Position numbers and translations under genes: made by a program. A model generated the notes under the pieces. That model ran no database searches, had not been told where the DNA came from, and worked only from the letters and a program-made list of their open reading frames with translations. DNA of 64,000 nt from Tribonema minus (lineage: Eukaryota > Sar > Xanthophyceae > Tribonematales > Tribonemataceae): positions 186,001-250,000 of the forward strand of contig JAFCMP010000013.1 in NCBI GenBank assembly GCA_017506865.1. The letters run 5' to 3'. This document shows positions 19,262-30,040 of the stretch, piece by piece; position 1 is the stretch's first letter; each line of letters starts with the position of its first letter.

Positions 19262-22200
19262 TCACGGGTCACGACCAGTGAGATCGGGGTCATCCAAAGC
19301 GTGCTTGGCCCACTTCTTGGCAAAGCCAAATGACTTGCCAGGCAGCACCTTGGCCAGCTCCAGATTCTGGCACACGAAGCATGGCGACGGAGAGAAGGCC
19401 GACCGTCAGATGCCTGCTGCTGTTGTTGTTGAGGCAAGTGTTGAGGTGGCGGACTTCAAGAGGAGACACCCCTGTTTTCTGCAACAACTGTAACGTTCTC
19501 TGGGTGCCGGTGGGCTGCCGGCATGCATCTTGCACGCAAGTATAGATGCTTCACACATATGATTGCCCGGAATCAGAGCACACGGGAAGCACAACAAGGT
19601 ATTCATGTTGCATAGCAGCATGTATATAGGTTGGGGCGTGACAAAAGAGCCGGCAGCCACAGCTGTTCAAACAGCAACAAAGCGCCGCTGCATTTGTACT
19701 GTTCCCTACTGCTGCAGTCTCAGCGACCGACGCCGAGCACTGACATGCACAACGAAGAAGCTGCGGCCCCGCCTGACAATGACGCCTTTAAAACAAAAGA
19801 GGATTTAATAGTGACAGCACCATCTCGCTGTTGTGTCCAGCACAATTCGCGAACGATACACACACATTGTGTGCGTCGGCTGCGTTCACCGCGCCACACT
19901 CGCGTCAATGAACCGACTTGCGTAATGTATGGATGATTGGAGGTAAATGGCACTGTGCAAACGGCACACTGCTTAGTAGTAGAAGTACAGCTTATGTGGA
20001 TCACCTCAGAAATGCGTGGCCGCAGCACTGCGACGATTGCGCAAGTGAACGTCCTCACCTCATGCGCAAAGGACTTGAAGTTGGGAGTGAAGTTTGGCAG
20101 CGCGCGCGACCAGAAGCTGCCCATGGCCTTGGCCTGCTTCTGCATGGCGTCGCCGCTCTTGACGGCGAATGCCGCGAGCGTGTCAGGCCAAGGCTCCTCC
20201 TGCTGCTGCTGCTGTCGCTGCTGCTGCTGCGAGTCAAGACAATGCAGCCCTTCGGCAGTTGAGTATGCTAACTATAGTGCACTGGTGTGAAATCATGCAG
20301 TCAAAAGCGTTCGAAGCGTGTCATTGGAACCTGCTCTTGACGGCAAATGCCGCGAGAGCGTCGGGCCAGGGCTCCTCCTGCTGCCGCTGCCGCCGCTGCT
20401 GCTGCAGGTCAGAGCAGAGAGCCGTTCGGCAGCTGAGTACTTCACCCACAAGCCGCACACTCATGAAGTAGACAGTGAAGTCAAGTGTGTCATTGGAGCG
20501 TTGCTGGAGCCGCAAGGATAAGGTCGGCCGTGCCATGCACTTCAACAGGTACACCTCAACCTCAACTGTGTGACCTCTCACGCGCCGCCGCTGCTGCTGC
20601 TGCTGCAGGTCAAAGCAAAAAGCCGTTCGGCAGTTGATTATACGAACTATAGTGCACTGGTGTGAACTCATGAAGTCAAAAGCGTTTGAAGCGTGTAATT
20701 TGAGTGTGCGTTGGTGCTGCAGGGGTTAAGGTTAGCCATGCACATGAACATCCACAATTAACCTCAGCTGTTTGACAGCTCTTCATTGGTCACTACACAG
20801 GACTGGTGACTGCTGGAGCTGCCAGCGGATAAAACGACCTCATGACCGGAATGCACAAGGTTTTAGGGTACACACAGCCTGGCAGAGCATGAACATGAGA
20901 TCATAAGCCCACAACATCAGCCCTGCATGAAACCAAGCTGGGTAATCAAACTTGAACTTACAAACCTGCACTTAGCCTGGTTGATTGCGGAGGCAAACCG
21001 AGTGAGTGCGCTGCGCATCGTCACGTTGCGGCGTGGCTGCTTGAGCGGAAGTCCCATCTGCTCCCATAGCGCAACTGCCGCGACCATGCACACGAACAAA
21101 CTGGGTGCACCCAAGAAAAAGAAAAATATGAAAGATTTTTTTGGGAAAGTTTGCAATTAGTTTATGGAGTTTTTAAAGGTTATGCATCGGAGGGATTTGA
21201 AAAAAAAAGAGAAATCTAGATTTTTTTTTTTTAAATGCTGGTGCAACAAAGCGCAACCCAACGCGAAACTGCCTTCACACTCACCTTCTTGCGCCACAGC
21301 AAAGCTACCCACATCACACGTGCTAGCGCACCATACCCATACCTCGTTATGAGTATGCTGCTGGAAAAAGCTCAGCCGGCGACCTGCCGCGGAACTTCCC
21401 TCAGAACTGTCCATACCGTAGCTAAGTCATGCACGCTGTCCACACGACAACGAAACGACAGGCAGTAATTTCTGTCCATGCGCGCAGTGCCGGTAGCATA
21501 CCTGGGTATGGGTATGTTGCTGAGGCGAGACTGGCCGATCGGGCCCTAGCTCTGCCTGCCTGCTGCCTGCACCCGCTGCTGCTGCTGCTGCGGCTGCGGC
21601 AAAGTCGTGTGTCACGACGTGCGCACCTCCGGCTGTCGCCCTCGTGCCATTCTCATTCGCGTTTGGATTCCTCCTAGCGCGTGCAGTAGGCAACGTGCGG
21701 CAGTGAGCGAACAGTTGAGTTCTCACTCGCGTGAGCGAACAGTTTTAAGTTCTCATTCGCGTTTGGATTGCTCTAGCGGGCGCACCAGTCAAGGTGCAGC
21801 AGAGAGCGAACAGTTGAGGCTAGGCACGAGGTCTGGGTTCTGACACAGCCTTTTCAGCATATAGGCGTGCTGTCAGGTTCAGCATAGCTTCGGTTACTGA
21901 TTGCACTGTGGCAGTCGCATGGGACACCTCAAGTATGCATGAAACAAGAGGCGTTCATCACAGTTGGGGATACCACACAAGTCACACGTGGACACTGAGT
22001 GCTGCAGCCACAGGAGTGTCTGTCCAACAATCGCACAAAGAAGGAGGCAGCTCGAGCGTGACGACAGCCGGTGACTGCGGCAGAGGTGCTGCTGCTGCGC
22101 ATGTCGCAGTGCATGTATCGCAAGGCTTCAATGCGAGAGACAACATGTAGACGATAGCACTGAGACTCCTGCTGCCCGAGGCCTTTCAAGACACTCTCAG

Positions 22201-22580
22201 TATCTTTCGTTCTTCGGAAGTATATCTATAGCCGCGTGCATCTTCGCTTGATCTTCCTGCGTGTCGCTGCACGGATCATGAAAGGATCATGAAAGATTGC
22301 ATTAATTTTGGGCCAGCACCACAACAAGCAGAGCAGTCACTACAGTGACTGCTGACAACACTCAGCACAGCCAGAAAGCCTGCTCACCATTGGTGCACGA
22401 GGATATTCAACTGCCCCCCCGTGGGCATATACCCCTCTTGAAGCATTTTGTCGTTGTGAGCTGACGTCCCCACTGCAAGTTTCACGAAGTCCTGGTCCTT
22501 GTCGAGCACTTCCTCATCCGCTTCGATGTCGACCCTGCCGAGCTGGGAGCGCGAGAAGCCCAGGCACAGTGGCGGCTGGC
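19262..22580 (-). CDS. Unrecognised multi-exon gene, C-terminal and internal exons
   Basis: Three well-supported exons. 22388-22580 encodes LGFSRSQLGRVDIEADEE, then DKDQDFVKLAVGTSAHND and PTGGQLNILVHQW, with a GTGAGC donor. 20059-20226 encodes a Gln run, then EEPWPDTLAAFAVKS, MQKQAKAMGSFWSRALP and NFTPNFKSFAHE, with a GTGAGG donor. 19262-19366 is the terminal exon, ending AKKWAKHALDDPDLTGRDP and a stop. The last two join in phase 0. Whether 22388-22580 belongs to the same transcript is inferred from strand and spacing. Further exons probably lie between 20.7 and 22.3 kb and near 22.85-23.1 kb, where Cys-containing frames end at donor-like sites, but I could not fix them. No domain was recognised. 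The 5' end faces the SIN1-like gene. Confidence 0.55.
20227..20700 (-). repeat. Repeated copies of the Gln-run exon edge and upstream intron
   Basis: Blocks containing (on +) GGC.AATGCCGCGAG and GGCTCCTCCTGCTGC (real copy 20163-20206) recur at 20341-20385. The flanking intron block with CCGTTCGGCAG.TGA and ACTATAGTGCACTGGTGTGAA is present three times (20250-20330, 20420-20460, 20622-20680). It is an acceptor-side duplication that includes coding bases. Confidence 0.75.
21110..21236. other. A/T-rich island
   Basis: About 125 bases with A-runs and T-runs (AAGAAAAAGAAAAAT, a 12-base T run at 21220-21231) in otherwise GC-balanced DNA, inside the unrecognised minus-strand gene. Function unknown. 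Confidence 0.5.
21640..21825. repeat. Imperfect tandem repeat, ~100-bp unit
   Basis: TTCTCATTCGCGTTTGGATT followed by GC.C and later GAGCGAACAGTT recurs near 21650, 21715 and 21753. Probably intronic. Confidence 0.6.
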
Positions 22581-23403
22581 CTGCGCATAGCGGCAATATC
22601 GGCAATATTCTGGTGTCACATGTGGTATCAAGCAACGAGCACGTGTCGCTGGCGCAGAAGGGGAGAGCCGCCCAAAGGAAAACCAGAGGCGTACAGGGTT
22701 GGACTATGCGCGACGACAGATGCGGCCAGCAGTTAAAGCCGTGCTTTTGCCGGGAATCCAAAAGTTGCGGCCTGTTGAAGAAGCGCAGACTGCCCCCCCA
22801 CGACACATAGACACCTGGCGCATGCTACGATTCGCACCTATACAGCAAGAACCGGAGCCTTTGGCCAGGCGACGGCGTGAGCGTGCCCGCAGATGCCGCA
22901 GGTACTCGTTCAACGTTCCGCACCTTGCTTTTTCTTTCTTTTCAAATCCTCACCTCGATTCCGCAGGTGATGTGTGAAGATCGTGATTCCGCTGCAGAGC
23001 GTGCATAGCTGGGCATCCTCCACGGGCTCCGCGCCTTGATTCCGCTCCCGCTGCTGCATCGCCCCACAAACAACCAAACTCTGAAGAAACGGCGCCAGGC
23101 TTTGCGGATACCGTAGGTATACGTGCACGTGCCTAACGCAAATCGATTACACAGACAAGCGCGCAAACAAGCTCTGTGGCGAACCAGGGGCATAAGGGAC
23201 GCGAGTCAGGTGCTGTTGCACGTGTTGGCGAGCGTGTAGGGCCACGCCCTCCCCTGTGGCGGCTATATTCTGGGCCCAACCGCGCTTCCAACAGGAGGGG
23301 ATTTCCATGCGGCGTTGAGTGCGCGCTCCGGTGTGGTGTATGGCAGGCAGCGGCGAGCGCAGCCATAGCAGCAGCGGCGAAAGCAGTGGCAGACACCTCT
23401 GCT

Positions 23404-26400
23404 ATGAAAAAAATCAGCACGGGAGAGAGGGTGAACCTGCAGGACATACGGAGAGGCATCGACCAACTCCGACTTTCGCACACCGATGCCGCAATCGCGG
23501 GGGAGCAGATGCTGGTGGAGGAGCTCATGGATACTACGCCATCAAGCAGTTTCGGCGAGGATGCCTGGCGGGACGGCTACATCTACGATGGCGCAGCCGG
23601 CGGAGCCTCTCCCAAGGACTACAGCGACGACGATGGCGCCGAGGCAGTTGTCAGTGGGTCTTATCCGCCGGAGGGGCAGGAAAGCCAGGATTTGTTCGAG
23701 AAGGTGGAGGTTGCGAAACTGCCTGATAGCCAGGACAGCAACCCCACATCTCTGCTGAGCGGCGCGTTGGCGGCGGTGAAGAGCCAGGAGCAGCAGGGCC
23801 CGGGCATCGGAAGTGCTGGCTGGTCTCCACTGATGGCGAGCATCATGGAGAGCGGGCTCAGCCGCAGCGAGAGCAGGAGCAGCACTAACGATGGCGATGA
23901 GGATGGAGAGGAGGCAGACATGGCGGATACGGGGGGGTGCAGCGCTAGGCAGCTCATATCGGCTGTGCTCAAGGAGTGCCAGGTATGTACGCACTTTGTC
24001 TCTCGGCCTTACTTGTGGAACACCTCCGGCCTTCATCATGACCCATTATACCTTCAGATACACATCTCTAGCATCGAGATCGTTACAAATGTGCATCTTG
24101 TGTCGATAAACGATGCATCAGGCGCCCTTCACGGCTCGGAAACGGATGTGAAGCTGAAAAATCTCATTAAAAACTGAGAATTCGACCTCCCGTTTGTGCG
24201 GCAGGGCAGCAGCAGCTATGATGCTGTTCAAATTATCAGTATTTTCGTTTGTAGTTTGGTAGTATGGAGCTGCTGCCTTGTTCTCTGTCTCAGCCAGCAG
24301 GGTATTCAGATGATGCTGCCAACTGCAGCTTCGACTTGAAAATTGATGCCTCATGGTCATGGAGATGATCACATCAAAAAGGTGCTCAGGCTGTTTGCGT
24401 CACGCAAGAATGCCTCAGCCACGTGCGCCAGCACATTGACAATGTCTAGTGCGTCGATGGCTTTGAGCAACAGGCGCTGAGTTCAGGCAAGTCCTGGAAA
24501 GACGCTCGAAGACAGTAGTTCAAATGGCAGCATTCCAGCTGCAACGGTTTACTTTGGCTCCGAAACGTGCGCTGAGAGGTGGACCCTGTGTCAGCACGCA
24601 GACCCTGTATCAGCACGCAGCTGTGCTCAACCAAGAGGCGTTGGCCAGGCACGATGGACTTAACGCTCAAAACTCTTTCTCGGCAGTTCTGGCAGAGAGA
24701 GTCACTCTCCCACAGGCCTACGGTGTTTTGCTGATCGCGTGTTTCGTGATAGTGGAACCCTAACTTCAACACCTGTCAGGACGTCATTTTAAATAAACAG
24801 AGAGGTATGGCGCGATGCCAGGTCTGGCTTAAATAGCTCTTGTGCTCAGCAGAAGAAGGCTGTTTGTGATTACCAGTAATGAGGGGGTCGCGACTCGTCT
24901 TCAGTGATTCGTGAGTGAAGTACTTACAACTTGTGTAACGGCGTCTTGCTAGTCGTGTGTTCCAAGCAGTGAAGCCCCTAACCTCAATACCTATCTGGAT
25001 GCCATTTTGAATGAACACAGATGTGTAGCCAGTGCCAGGTCTTGCTCAGGTAGCTTGTTCACTCATCACAAAATAGCCGCTTGCGGCAAACACCAATGAG
25101 TGATTCGCGACTGATTGTCATTGACTCGTGATTGAACCACGACTCGTTGAGCGTTGTGAGCCGACTTACGGCGCCGTCGTTGCGGTGCCGCATGGCGCTA
25201 ATACATGCCTTACATGACGGAGTCCCAAGTCATGCTGAGCGTAGCTGTGATGACAGTGAAGCGACGCGATGGGTAATGTTGGCATCATGAGGCACGACAT
25301 CAGTCGCAACATGTGGTCTCGCAGCATGAGTCACAACGTGACTCGCAACATGAGAGTAATATCACGACTCCCAACATTACTCACACATCGGGGGGTGGCT
25401 AGTGGGTTACAGTCAGGGTCTTAGCTCTATTAGGGTATTTATCAATAACCGAAAGTCGATTTTGGGGTGAAGGTTAGGACACGCCAACAGTGTGTTTCCA
25501 GCCAGCCTATCGTTATAGGTGGCGCCACCTGCTGTTGTGGCGGCGCCTGCTGTTGCAGGTGGCGGCACTGGCCCGTCACACTTCAGTGGCTCTTTGTTCA
25601 ATTGAAAGGGCTGCGCTTTGAGCGCGTTACTACTCATTCGACTTCCTTCAGACCCCAACATCCTCAAAGAGTCGACTGATCAAGGCTAGGCACTCTACAC
25701 AGTAGGTGCATTGGGTTGCTGCAAGTTGATTGCGCATTCGAGCGTCAGCCACAGTTGAAGTTTTCCGTACTGCGCGGGACCCCTGACGCCTTGTTCAGAA
25801 CCACTCGCATGCACTGGCGCTTACACTTCCCCGTTCCAGTCACTCACTCACCGACTCACTCGCTTGCAACCCCCACTCACTCTCGGCAGGGTTGATGTTA
25901 GGGTTTAGGTTAGGGTTAGGATGAGGCATTGCGCTGCGCTGTTTCTCATGCTGAACTCTTGGTGGTTCTCACCTTTCAAGGCGTGCACGCATATGACATT
26001 GAGCCCGAATGGCCTCAGCATGCTTCTGCCCTGCGCACTGCGGACACAGCCAACTCACTAACGATGAAGCACCGTCCAATCAATAACAATACATGCCTCA
26101 CCTCTGCCCCCCCCCCCAGGCCTCCGACATTGCGCCGATTTTGCACAACCGGCCGCCGCACGATTTTGACCTGCGCATTGCGGACGACGGCCAGCCCGAC
26201 CTCGACTTCCCAGAGCTCGACAGCGCGGCGGCGATCATCGATGTTGGCGTGGACGAGTTTGTCCTGTGCGAGGCAGGGGGTGCGGTGCCCCTGCTGGTGG
26301 TGGAGGTGGTGGTGGAGGGGGGGGGCGGAGGGGGGGGCAAGGGGGGGTACTCTTTGGTTTTGCAGGTGAGTTGACGGTCTGCTTTCGTTGAGTGAGTTGC

Positions 26401-29400
26401 TTATTGGGGGGGGCTAAGTGACCTGTGCATGAGTGTCGCGCATTAAATTGGGGGTGCCTGCTGTTGTCTTTTTGCTGGTGGTGGAGGCGGAGGTGGTGGT
26501 GGAGGGGGGGGGGGGGGGGGGGGGGTACCCTTTGGTTTTGCAGGTGAGTTGAAAGTCCGTTTTCGTTGCGTTGTTTGTTGAGGGGGGGCGGAAGTGATCT
26601 GTGCGTGGGTGCCGCGCATAGAATTGAGGGTTCTGCTGTTGTCTTTCTGCTGGTGGTGGAGGTGGTGGTGGTGGAGGGGGAGGGCGGGGGGGGGGGGGGG
26701 GCAAGGGGGGGTACTCTTTGGTTTTGCAGGTGAGTGGGCGGTGCGGATTGTTGGTTTTTTTCGTTGGGGGGGAGGGAGGGGTTAGTGTAAGTGATCTGTG
26801 TGTAAGTGGCATTGTGAAATTCCAGGTTTCTGCTGTTGTCTTTCTGCTGGCGATGGTGGTGGTGGTGGAGGGGGGGGACAAGGCGGGGTACTATTTGGTT
26901 TTGCAGGTGAGGTTGAGGGTCTGGGTTTGCTTTTTTTTTTTGTGGGGGTTGTGGGGGTGGCGGTTTGGGGGGGGCAGCGCAAGTGATCTGGGCGTGAGTG
27001 CAGCGCATAAACTCGGGCGCTTTGCTGTTATTCTTCAGCTGGTGGTAGCGAAGGGGGGAAGGGGGGGGGGGGGGGCAGGGGGGGACTGGGGACTCTTTAG
27101 CCTTGCAGGCTAGTTCAAAGTACGGAGTATCTGTTCTGATAAGGATCAACGCAAGCGTACTGCGCACTTCAACGGCCCTGGTGGTCGTGGGCAGAAGGAG
27201 GGAGGAGGGGGTACAGTACTCCTTTGTTGTGTGCCAGTAAGTCGAGAGGCTTACTGGCAAGGCACAACGTGACGGGGTAACGTGAAGGTGGAGGGGAGGG
27301 GGGTTCTTTTGGGCCTAGTGGAGGCGCGCAGAAAGCGTCTTCAGCAGCATGTTTGTGCAACACACTGACAACTCTGGCAGCAAGGTATAGTGCGCAATCA
27401 CCCCAACCCTAAATTCACCCCCTAACCATACGGCCACCATGCCGCATGTACGCGGCAGCTGTTGCCGCAATGCGGCTGTCCTTGCTAGACCCGGTGCGTC
27501 GTGCGCATATTCATGTTGAAGTAGGTGGTGCGGCGAGCACCTTCATGCGCAGGAACCTGCGTCATTGAGGGCAGCCCCCCAGTTTGTGCGGCAGTGGCGC
27601 AGCAGTTACGGCAGTTACGCAGCAGTTGCGGTGTGCCCGTGGCAGCACTCGGCTGAGCAATGGTGCATCGCTCAAAGAGCCATACGGAGCCCTCACTCTC
27701 CAGATCGCCACCATTCCATTCGTCTCTATGTAGGTTCATAGGGGTCTGCCGAGGCCATCGTTGTTTTCTCGTACTGCTGCACATGGATACATTGGTAGCT
27801 GATATGATTACGCCGCACCCGATGCGCAGGTGTCGTTGTTTGAGCCGGGGCGGGAAGATCAGCGCCGCAGCATGTGTTTGCCGATAGAGCTCCTGCCGGA
27901 TCCGTTGTGGTACGGCGCGAGTACCACACTGCAGACGCGACGGCGAACAAGGTCAGCACTTGAAGAAGTTGCTAACCTCAAATTGAAGTTGAAGTGGGTG
28001 TTTATGCGCACTGGTTCACATGTACGGGTTCAGCACTTGGAGTTGATAACCTCAAATTTGATGTTGATGTGGTGTCCGCGTACAGGTGCATCACTTGAAG
28101 TTGGTAACCTCAAACTTGATGTTGATGTGGGTGTCAGGTTCAGCACTTGAAGTTGATGACCTGAAATTTGATGCTGATGTGGGCGTCCGCGTACAGGTTC
28201 ATGCAGCAGGCCTCAGTTCGACCGCTGCGAACGTCTTGGCTTCTGTCAGTTTTTGTAGCTGCCTAACTGTCACGCTTTGCACCTGTGGTGTATGCAACAG
28301 TCTGTATGTATATGCGTACGTATGCGTGTGCGCGCGCGCGCGGTCTTGACAGACTCGCACATTGTTCATTGATGAGGAGAATGACAGACTGGACATGTTG
28401 CTTGTTTATCAGGAGAAGCAGATTGGTCGTGTACATATGCATTTGTTCTTCAGCATAGCTGCAACGTCATGTAGAAGTAGTAGATGCGGTGCAGCACCGG
28501 CGCCAACTGCAGCAAACGCAAGCAGATACGTCAGAACGCCCCCTGTCATGCGGTTACCTACAATGCTCTTTGCGTACCTGCTAATGCCCATGCGTCTGTC
28601 TGCTACGCGTTGCGTGCCCCCCTCCAAATCAGCAGCAGTCGCACCAGTGGGATAAGCGGGGAGGGCGGCAGCAACGACCCATCTGCACTCACGCGCATAC
28701 GCAATATAGATACTGGCGAGGTGAGAGCTGCGCAACCTTTCACTATTCACACCGATGTTGAAGTTTGTTGCATGAGGCAGCAACGACCTATCTGCACTCA
28801 CGCGCATACGCAATATAGATACTGGCGAGGCAAGAGCTCAGCAGGGCCCATCTATGTTGGAGTTTGTTGCATGAGGCAACTGCAGGCCAGCACCTGTGGC
28901 TCTGTGCTTGTCTGCAGATTGCTCAGACAACGCTGCCAGCTTTCCCCTGTCATTTCTGTCAGTTTGTAGATGTGACGCTGTGTTTGTTCTCGTGATAAGG
29001 CACCCAGTTGCTCACAATGCCACGGTCCTATCCAGTTTTCCCGCATTGCCTCGCCAGAGTCAAATGCCACGAACCTCCTGGCTCAGATGTCCACGTTTCT
29101 GATTGCTGCTGCCTGCCCTGCTGAGCTGCCATCATTCATGCTGCATAGCTCCACGTCTACTTCTTCTGTGCCTCCCTTCTCACCTGCCCACCCACCCCCA
29201 CCCGCGCCCACCCCCCCCTCCCACCCCCTGGAGTGTGCAGGAGGCTAACCTTTTTTGAAACCTGCAGGAGTGGTACTCGAGTGCTTGTTGCTCGCACTCG
29301 TCCTGGCTGCGCGCTCCTGCCAAGCTGCCATCATTCATCCTGCAGGCTCCACACCTTCTTTGTGCCTCTCTTCTCACCCCCCCCCCCCCCCCCGACCCCC

Positions 29401-29519
29401 CCTCCTCCCGTGTGCAGGAGATAAACGTCGGGGACTACGACAGCATGGTACCACCGGGCGTCAGTCCGCAGCGCCTGTTTGGCAGAGGCGCATACGCTGT
29501 ACAGCGCGGCAGCCGATAG
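23404..29519 (+). CDS. SIN1/AVO1-like TORC2 subunit with CRIM domain, 5 exons
   Basis: SIN1 is the TORC2 subunit whose CRIM domain recruits AGC-kinase substrates such as Akt or SGK. Exons: (23404)-23982, 26120-26365, 27830-27951, 28636-28720 and 29418-29519, all GT-AG, with phases 0, 0, 2 and 0 that restore one frame to a TAG. The recognisable block is FDLRIADDGQPDLDFPELDS followed by a helix-strand with EFVLCE. It matches the CRIM acidic loop (human form IAEDDGEVDTDFPPLDS...L.E). The N-terminal exon is acidic and disordered (GYIYDG, DEDGEEADMAD). ATG 23404 is one possible start. The frame is open back to 23176, so the start is uncertain. The RBD and PH domains typical of SIN1 are not visible, and only ~100 residues follow CRIM, so this is a short or divergent form. 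The CRIM exon ends in a Gly/Val repeat region that is multiplied in the next intron. Confidence 0.65.
24715..25150. repeat. Imperfect tandem duplication, ~240-bp unit, in a SIN1 intron
   Basis: ACGGTGTTTTGCTGATCGCG...CTAACTTCAACACCT.TC and following blocks (CATTTT.AAT.AACA, GCCAGGTCT.GCT) at 24718-24935 recur as diverged counterparts at 24940-25150. No coding potential seen. Confidence 0.55.
26285..27240 (+). repeat. Donor-side copies of the SIN1 CRIM-exon end with G-rich minisatellite
   Basis: The exon end at 26290-26365 (GGTGGTGGAGGTGGTGG, a G-run, GGTACTCTTTGGTTTTGCAG and then GTGAG) recurs with donors near 26543, 26729 and 26908. A degenerate copy lies near 27105 and a weaker one near 27235. 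Spacing is ~180-200 bases. Each copy keeps GCTGGTGGTGG, a G-run and TTTGGTTTTGCAGGTGAG, so several consensus donors compete after near-identical coding bases. The long proline-rich minus-strand frame across this region is an artefact of the repeat. Confidence 0.85.
27952..28200 (+). repeat. Four tandem units, each starting with GT and ending with AG
   Basis: Immediately after the donor of exon 27830-27951, units of ~50-76 bases repeat: GT.CA(G/T)CACTTGAAGTTG, ACCTCAAATTTGATGTTGATG, GTGTCCGCGTACAG. Unit borders near 28028, 28086, 28138 and 28196 mostly read CAG|GT. Each unit therefore has the minimal ends of an intron. The CACTTGAAGTTGA core is the motif that recurs all over this window. Confidence 0.8.
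28770..28832 (+). repeat. Copy of the fourth SIN1 exon end with decayed donor
   Basis: GGCAGCAACGACC.ATCTGCAC through ATAGATACTGGCGAG repeats the exon end at 28662-28720 almost exactly (one mismatch seen). It is followed by GCAAGA, where the real donor is GTGAGA. The following ~40 bases of intron are also shared. Confidence 0.9.
29105..29245 (+). repeat. Copy of the acceptor region of the last SIN1 exon
   Basis: GAGCTGCCATCATTCATGC..CA, TGTGCCTC.CTTCTCACC, a C-rich tract and GTGTGCAGGAG.(C/A)TAA match 29318-29424 in order. The copy lies ~190 bases upstream and keeps the TGTGCAG acceptor plus the first coding bases. Confidence 0.8.
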
Positions 29520-30040
29520 CACGCGCCAGTCGCATCTGCATTCAGACAAGTACTATACATACCGCATGCGCCCCGCTGCTGCCGCCTCATTCTTCTTCCC
29601 CAGCCGCGCGTTCTACTGGCTGGCATACCCCCCCCCCCCTTACCGTACACAACCGCCCCCCCCTCCCATGTTGGCACCCTTTTGCTCCCGAATACAGAGC
29701 GCACGGCGCTGTGCATTGAGACTGCACCGAGCTCGCACTACGTCTCTCTTTGCTGCCTTGGCTTTGATGTGTGTGCAAGCGCACGTTCACGTGCCGTACA
29801 TATGTCTGTTGCGTGCACTGATGTCAGCATACACTGTGGGTTGCATCCTTGAAAATTGGCTTTGCCACTCTGCAAGCGCATGTTATGTTGTGCTTCTCTG
29901 GGAGTGCACGCGCACAGCATTCACACTGTGCGCATTCACACAGCGCACTCGCAATGCCGGGCATTGATGGCAGGGGGTTCCTGACCATCTTGAGTTATCG
30001 TTCGCCTGGAGCGGTTTGTTTGCCAACATCCTGTACTGAC
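29520..30040. other. Gap with no supported gene
   Basis: C-rich tracts at 29629-29640 and 29657-29668. Short frames only. Probably the 3' region of the SIN1-like gene and then unassigned DNA. Confidence 0.4.

Noticed and set aside
26235..27260. 341-codon proline-rich minus-strand frame
   Set aside because: It is the complement of the G-rich repeat of the SIN1 exon end.
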